From: Gammaproteobacteria bacterium
GTDB lineage: Bacteria > Pseudomonadota > Gammaproteobacteria > UBA4575
Assembly (NCBI GenBank): GCA_028281205.1
Contig: JANQKJ010000174.1
Coordinates: 1-17,458, forward strand
Length of the DNA: 17,458 bases
Reading direction: 5' to 3'
Each line of letters starts with the position of its first letter. The first letter of the stretch is position 1. The translations under genes were made by a program, and so were the position numbers. This document shows positions 15,520-17,458 of the stretch, piece after piece. The notes under the pieces are model-generated. The model was not told the DNA's origin and ran no database searches. It saw only the letters and a program-made list of their open reading frames with translations.

Positions 15520-15548
15520 GTTAATGTAGCATGCCTATCTACATTAAC
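15520..15548 (+). promoter_or_regulatory. Perfect 10-bp inverted repeat in the rsmA leader
   Basis: GTTAATGTAG (15520-15529) and CTACATTAAC (15539-15548) are exact reverse complements around a 9-nt loop, ending 16 nt before the rsmA ATG and just before the likely ribosome site (AAGAAAA). There is no following U-run, so it is not a terminator. It may be a leader hairpin affecting rsmA translation or message stability, or an operator just downstream of the promoter. Confidence 0.6.
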
Positions 15549-15564
15549 TCATAAGAAAACTATA

Positions 15565-16332
15565 ATGCACCGCGCACGTAAGCGCTTCGGACAAAACTTT
15601 CTGATTGACTCCAGTATCATTCAATCATTAGTCACTGCAATCGCCCCTCAGCCAAACGACAACATCATCGAAATTGGCCCAGGTTTAGGCGCCCTAACTA
15701 AACCACTGCTTGACAAGCTTGAACATTTAGAAGTTATTGAATTAGATAGGGACCTGATTAATAAGCTTGAGCAATTAAAGCAGCCTACCAACAAACTCAC
15801 TATCCATGCAGCCGATGCTTTAAAATTTGACTTTTCACATACTAGATATCCTCGTCGTATTGTGGGCAATCTTCCATACAATATTTCCACTCCTCTGATT
15901 TTTCATTTGCTTGAACAGCTAGATTCAATTGTTGATATGCATTTTATGCTGCAAAATGAAGTGGTAAACAGAATTTGCGCACGCACTGGTGACAGAAATT
16001 TTGGGCGCTTGTCTATTATGGTCCAGGTAAAATGCAGCTCTCAGAAACTCATCCATGTACCTGCAGAAAGTTTTTCACCTAAACCTAAAGTAGAATCTGC
16101 ATTCATTCGTTTAACACCACTCAAAAAATCACTTGTGCCAAAACAACTTGAGCAGCATTTCAAACATATTGTTCAAACATGTTTCTCTCAACCACGTAAA
16201 ACTGTTAACAACAACCTGAAGAAAGTACTTAGCCAGAACAAGATTATTGATGCGGGTATAGACCCAAATAGCAGACCCCAACAACTCACTCTAGAAAACT
16301 TCTTAGCCTTAACGCGTTTGAGTCAAATTTAG
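15565..16332 (+). CDS. rsmA: 16S rRNA (adenine1518/1519-N6)-dimethyltransferase RsmA (KsgA)
   Basis: Dimethylates two adjacent adenines in helix 45 of 16S rRNA during late 30S ribosome assembly, using S-adenosylmethionine. The 255-residue product (family about 260-275) starts MHRARKRFGQNFL, the conserved N-terminal motif. It has the SAM site EIGPGLGALT (36-45), the acidic EVIELDRDL (56-64), and the catalytic motif NLPYN (102-106). FGRLSIMVQ and SFSPKPKVESAF match the C-terminal half. It is preceded by a likely own promoter and a leader hairpin, and followed after 90 nt by apaG. Confidence 0.97.
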   Translation: MHRARKRFGQNFLIDSSIIQSLVTAIAPQPNDNIIEIGPGLGALTKPLLDKLEHLEVIELDRDLINKLEQLKQPTNKLTIHAADALKFDFSHTRYPRRIVGNLPYNISTPLIFHLLEQLDSIVDMHFMLQNEVVNRICARTGDRNFGRLSIMVQVKCSSQKLIHVPAESFSPKPKVESAFIRLTPLKKSLVPKQLEQHFKHIVQTCFSQPRKTVNNNLKKVLSQNKIIDAGIDPNSRPQQLTLENFLALTRLSQI

Positions 16333-16374
16333 CCTGATTTATTCTACTATGTACTAATCAGGTAGTAGGTTTTT
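16333..16374 (+). terminator. Possible weak terminator/attenuator between rsmA and apaG
   Basis: Two overlapping inverted repeats follow directly on the rsmA stop. CCTGATT (16333-16339) pairs with AATCAGG (16356-16362), and TCTACTAT (16343-16350) pairs with GTAGTAGG (16362-16369, two G-U pairs). They cannot both form fully. The second is followed by TTTTT (16370-16374), as in an intrinsic terminator, but its stem is short and AT-rich. At most this would reduce read-through into apaG. Confidence 0.3.
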
Positions 16375-16422
16375 GCAACCCATATCAAAGATATTTTGAA
16401 TTGATTGCGGCATAATGCGAAC

Positions 16423-16806
16423 ATGAATGAGTTAAGCGTCTATAACATTAAAGTCAGTGTTGATACTACCTACCTCGAATCGCAGTCCAGCACAGATGAT
16501 GATAGGTACGTGTTTGCCTATACAGTCACAATCCAAAATAATGGTGAAGTACCCGCGAAACTGCTGACACGCCACTGGATCATCACCGATTCTAATGGCA
16601 AAACACAGGAAGTACGTGGTGATGGTGTGGTGGGCGAGCAACCGCATTTAAAACCTGGTGAAGGTTTTCAATACACCAGTGGTACCATGCTGGAAACTCC
16701 TGTTGGCACTATGCACGGAAGCTATCAAATGCAGGCAGATGATGGCACCGAATTTGATGCCGAAATCGAACTATTCACATTATCAGCTCCGCGCGTGCTA
16801 CATTAG
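16423..16806 (+). CDS. apaG: ApaG protein (Co2+/Mg2+ efflux-associated family name)
   Basis: Small protein with a fibronectin-like beta-sandwich fold; the molecular role is unsettled and the ion-efflux label comes from mutant phenotypes. The ATG at 16423 gives 127 residues against 125 in E. coli, with close family matches: YLESQSS, then RYVFAYTVTIQN, then LLTRHWIITDSNGK, then GDGVVGEQPHLKPGEGFQYTSG, then TPVGTMHGSYQM. An in-frame TTG at 16405 would add only six unconserved residues, so the ATG is preferred. The apaH start follows 26 nt after the stop, the usual apaG-apaH pairing. Confidence 0.95.
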   Translation: MNELSVYNIKVSVDTTYLESQSSTDDDRYVFAYTVTIQNNGEVPAKLLTRHWIITDSNGKTQEVRGDGVVGEQPHLKPGEGFQYTSGTMLETPVGTMHGSYQMQADDGTEFDAEIELFTLSAPRVLH

Positions 16807-16832
16807 GTTTTTTGCAGCTATTTACATAACTA

Positions 16833-17458
16833 ATGGCAACATACGCGATTGGCGACCTGCAAGGTTGCTACAGCGAACTAGAAAGTCTGCTATCAAAAAT
16901 CCGCTTTGACCCACAGCAAGACCAAGTCTGGTTTGTGGGTGATTTAGTTAACCGTGGACCACAATCCCTTGCCACAATACAGTTTGTACGCAGCCTAGGA
17001 AGTGCAGCCAAGTGCGTACTTGGCAATCATGATGTGCACTTAATTGCCTGCTATTGTGGTGTACAAACATGTAAGCCCAAAAGTTCTCTTAATCAAATTC
17101 TACAACATCAGGACGTGGACAACATCGTCAATTGGCTGCGCCAACAACCTCTCCTGCATACAGACCCTACATTAAAATGGATAATGGTTCACGCAGGCTT
17201 GCTACCACAATGGGATTTATCCATCGCTCAAGATTGCGCCCAACAAGTCGAACAACAATTACGCTCAAGCCACTATGTTAATTTTTTAAAGCACATCTAT
17301 GGTAATGAACCAAATCAATGGCATCCGGCACTGGAAGATATTGACCGTTTGCGAGTCAGCCTAAATGCATTGACGCGACTACGCTTATGCGACCAACAAG
17401 GCAGAATGGACTTTGATTACAAGGGCCCCCTTGGTAGGCAGCCTGAACATTTACATGC
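16833..17458 (+). CDS. apaH: Bis(5'-nucleosyl)-tetraphosphatase, symmetrical, ApaH (3' end outside window)
   Basis: Hydrolyses diadenosine tetraphosphate (Ap4A) to two ADP and can remove Np4 caps from RNA; a metal-dependent phosphoesterase in the cytoplasm. The first 208 residues are present of about 280. Motifs run in order: GDLQGCYSEL (7-16), GDLVNRGPQSL (36-46), VLGNHDVHL (62-70), NWLRQQPLLHTD, and VHAGLLPQWDL. The first motif has Gln where E. coli has His (GDVHG); as I recall the Gln form is also common, for example in pseudomonads. The reading frame runs intact to the window edge. Confidence 0.95.
   Translation, partial: MATYAIGDLQGCYSELESLLSKIRFDPQQDQVWFVGDLVNRGPQSLATIQFVRSLGSAAKCVLGNHDVHLIACYCGVQTCKPKSSLNQILQHQDVDNIVNWLRQQPLLHTDPTLKWIMVHAGLLPQWDLSIAQDCAQQVEQQLRSSHYVNFLKHIYGNEPNQWHPALEDIDRLRVSLNALTRLRLCDQQGRMDFDYKGPLGRQPEHLH

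Noticed and set aside
16405..16806. TTG start for apaG six codons upstream
   Set aside because: The added residues are not conserved, and the ATG at 16423 gives the normal family length.
1..17458. CRISPR array, tRNA, rRNA, transposase or attachment-site repeats
   Set aside because: I saw no regularly spaced repeats, cloverleaf patterns, transposase genes or long direct repeats; this is by reading, not by a search program.

Overview
This window reads as a chromosomal segment of a gammaproteobacterium with a moderately AT-rich genome (impression by eye, not computed). The main evidence is the run lptD - surA - pdxA - (three extra genes) - rsmA - apaG - apaH, the gene order known from Escherichia coli and relatives. 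LptD keeps all four disulfide cysteines. I cannot name the genus. I see no tRNA, rRNA, CRISPR array, insertion sequence or phage gene.

Left part (1-3078): the 3' end of a membrane-bound, ion-pumping pyrophosphatase (hppA) of the K+-dependent sequence type; a small predicted exported protein on the minus strand with a possible frameshifted tail; a predicted periplasmic helical-repeat protein; and a secreted lamin-tail-domain protein ending in a VPLPA/PEP-CTERM-like sorting signal. The last gene is preceded by a leader with two inverted repeats, one of which contains its start codon.

Middle part (3050-9306): four minus-strand genes transcribed right to left: an RND efflux adaptor, an RND efflux permease (8 nt apart), a P-loop kinase-like protein of unknown substrate, and a divergent MetA-type homoserine O-acyltransferase (16 nt after the kinase). 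The kinase and MetA genes are probably co-translated. The MetA homologue has neither of the residues I recall as setting succinyl versus acetyl donor choice, and carries an insertion near its C-terminus.

Right part (9453-17458): the outer-membrane and housekeeping cluster. LptD inserts lipopolysaccharide, SurA chaperones beta-barrel proteins including LptD, PdxA makes vitamin B6, RsmA dimethylates 16S rRNA, ApaG is a small beta-sandwich protein, and ApaH hydrolyses diadenosine tetraphosphate (cut by the window end). Between pdxA and rsmA sit three closely packed genes not found there in E. coli: a Tll0287-like (DUF3365) haem protein, a small flavin split-barrel protein and an unknown exported protein. 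A consensus extended -10 element and a perfect 10-bp inverted repeat precede rsmA, suggesting that rsmA-apaG-apaH has its own promoter. No intergenic stretch exceeds 300 bases.
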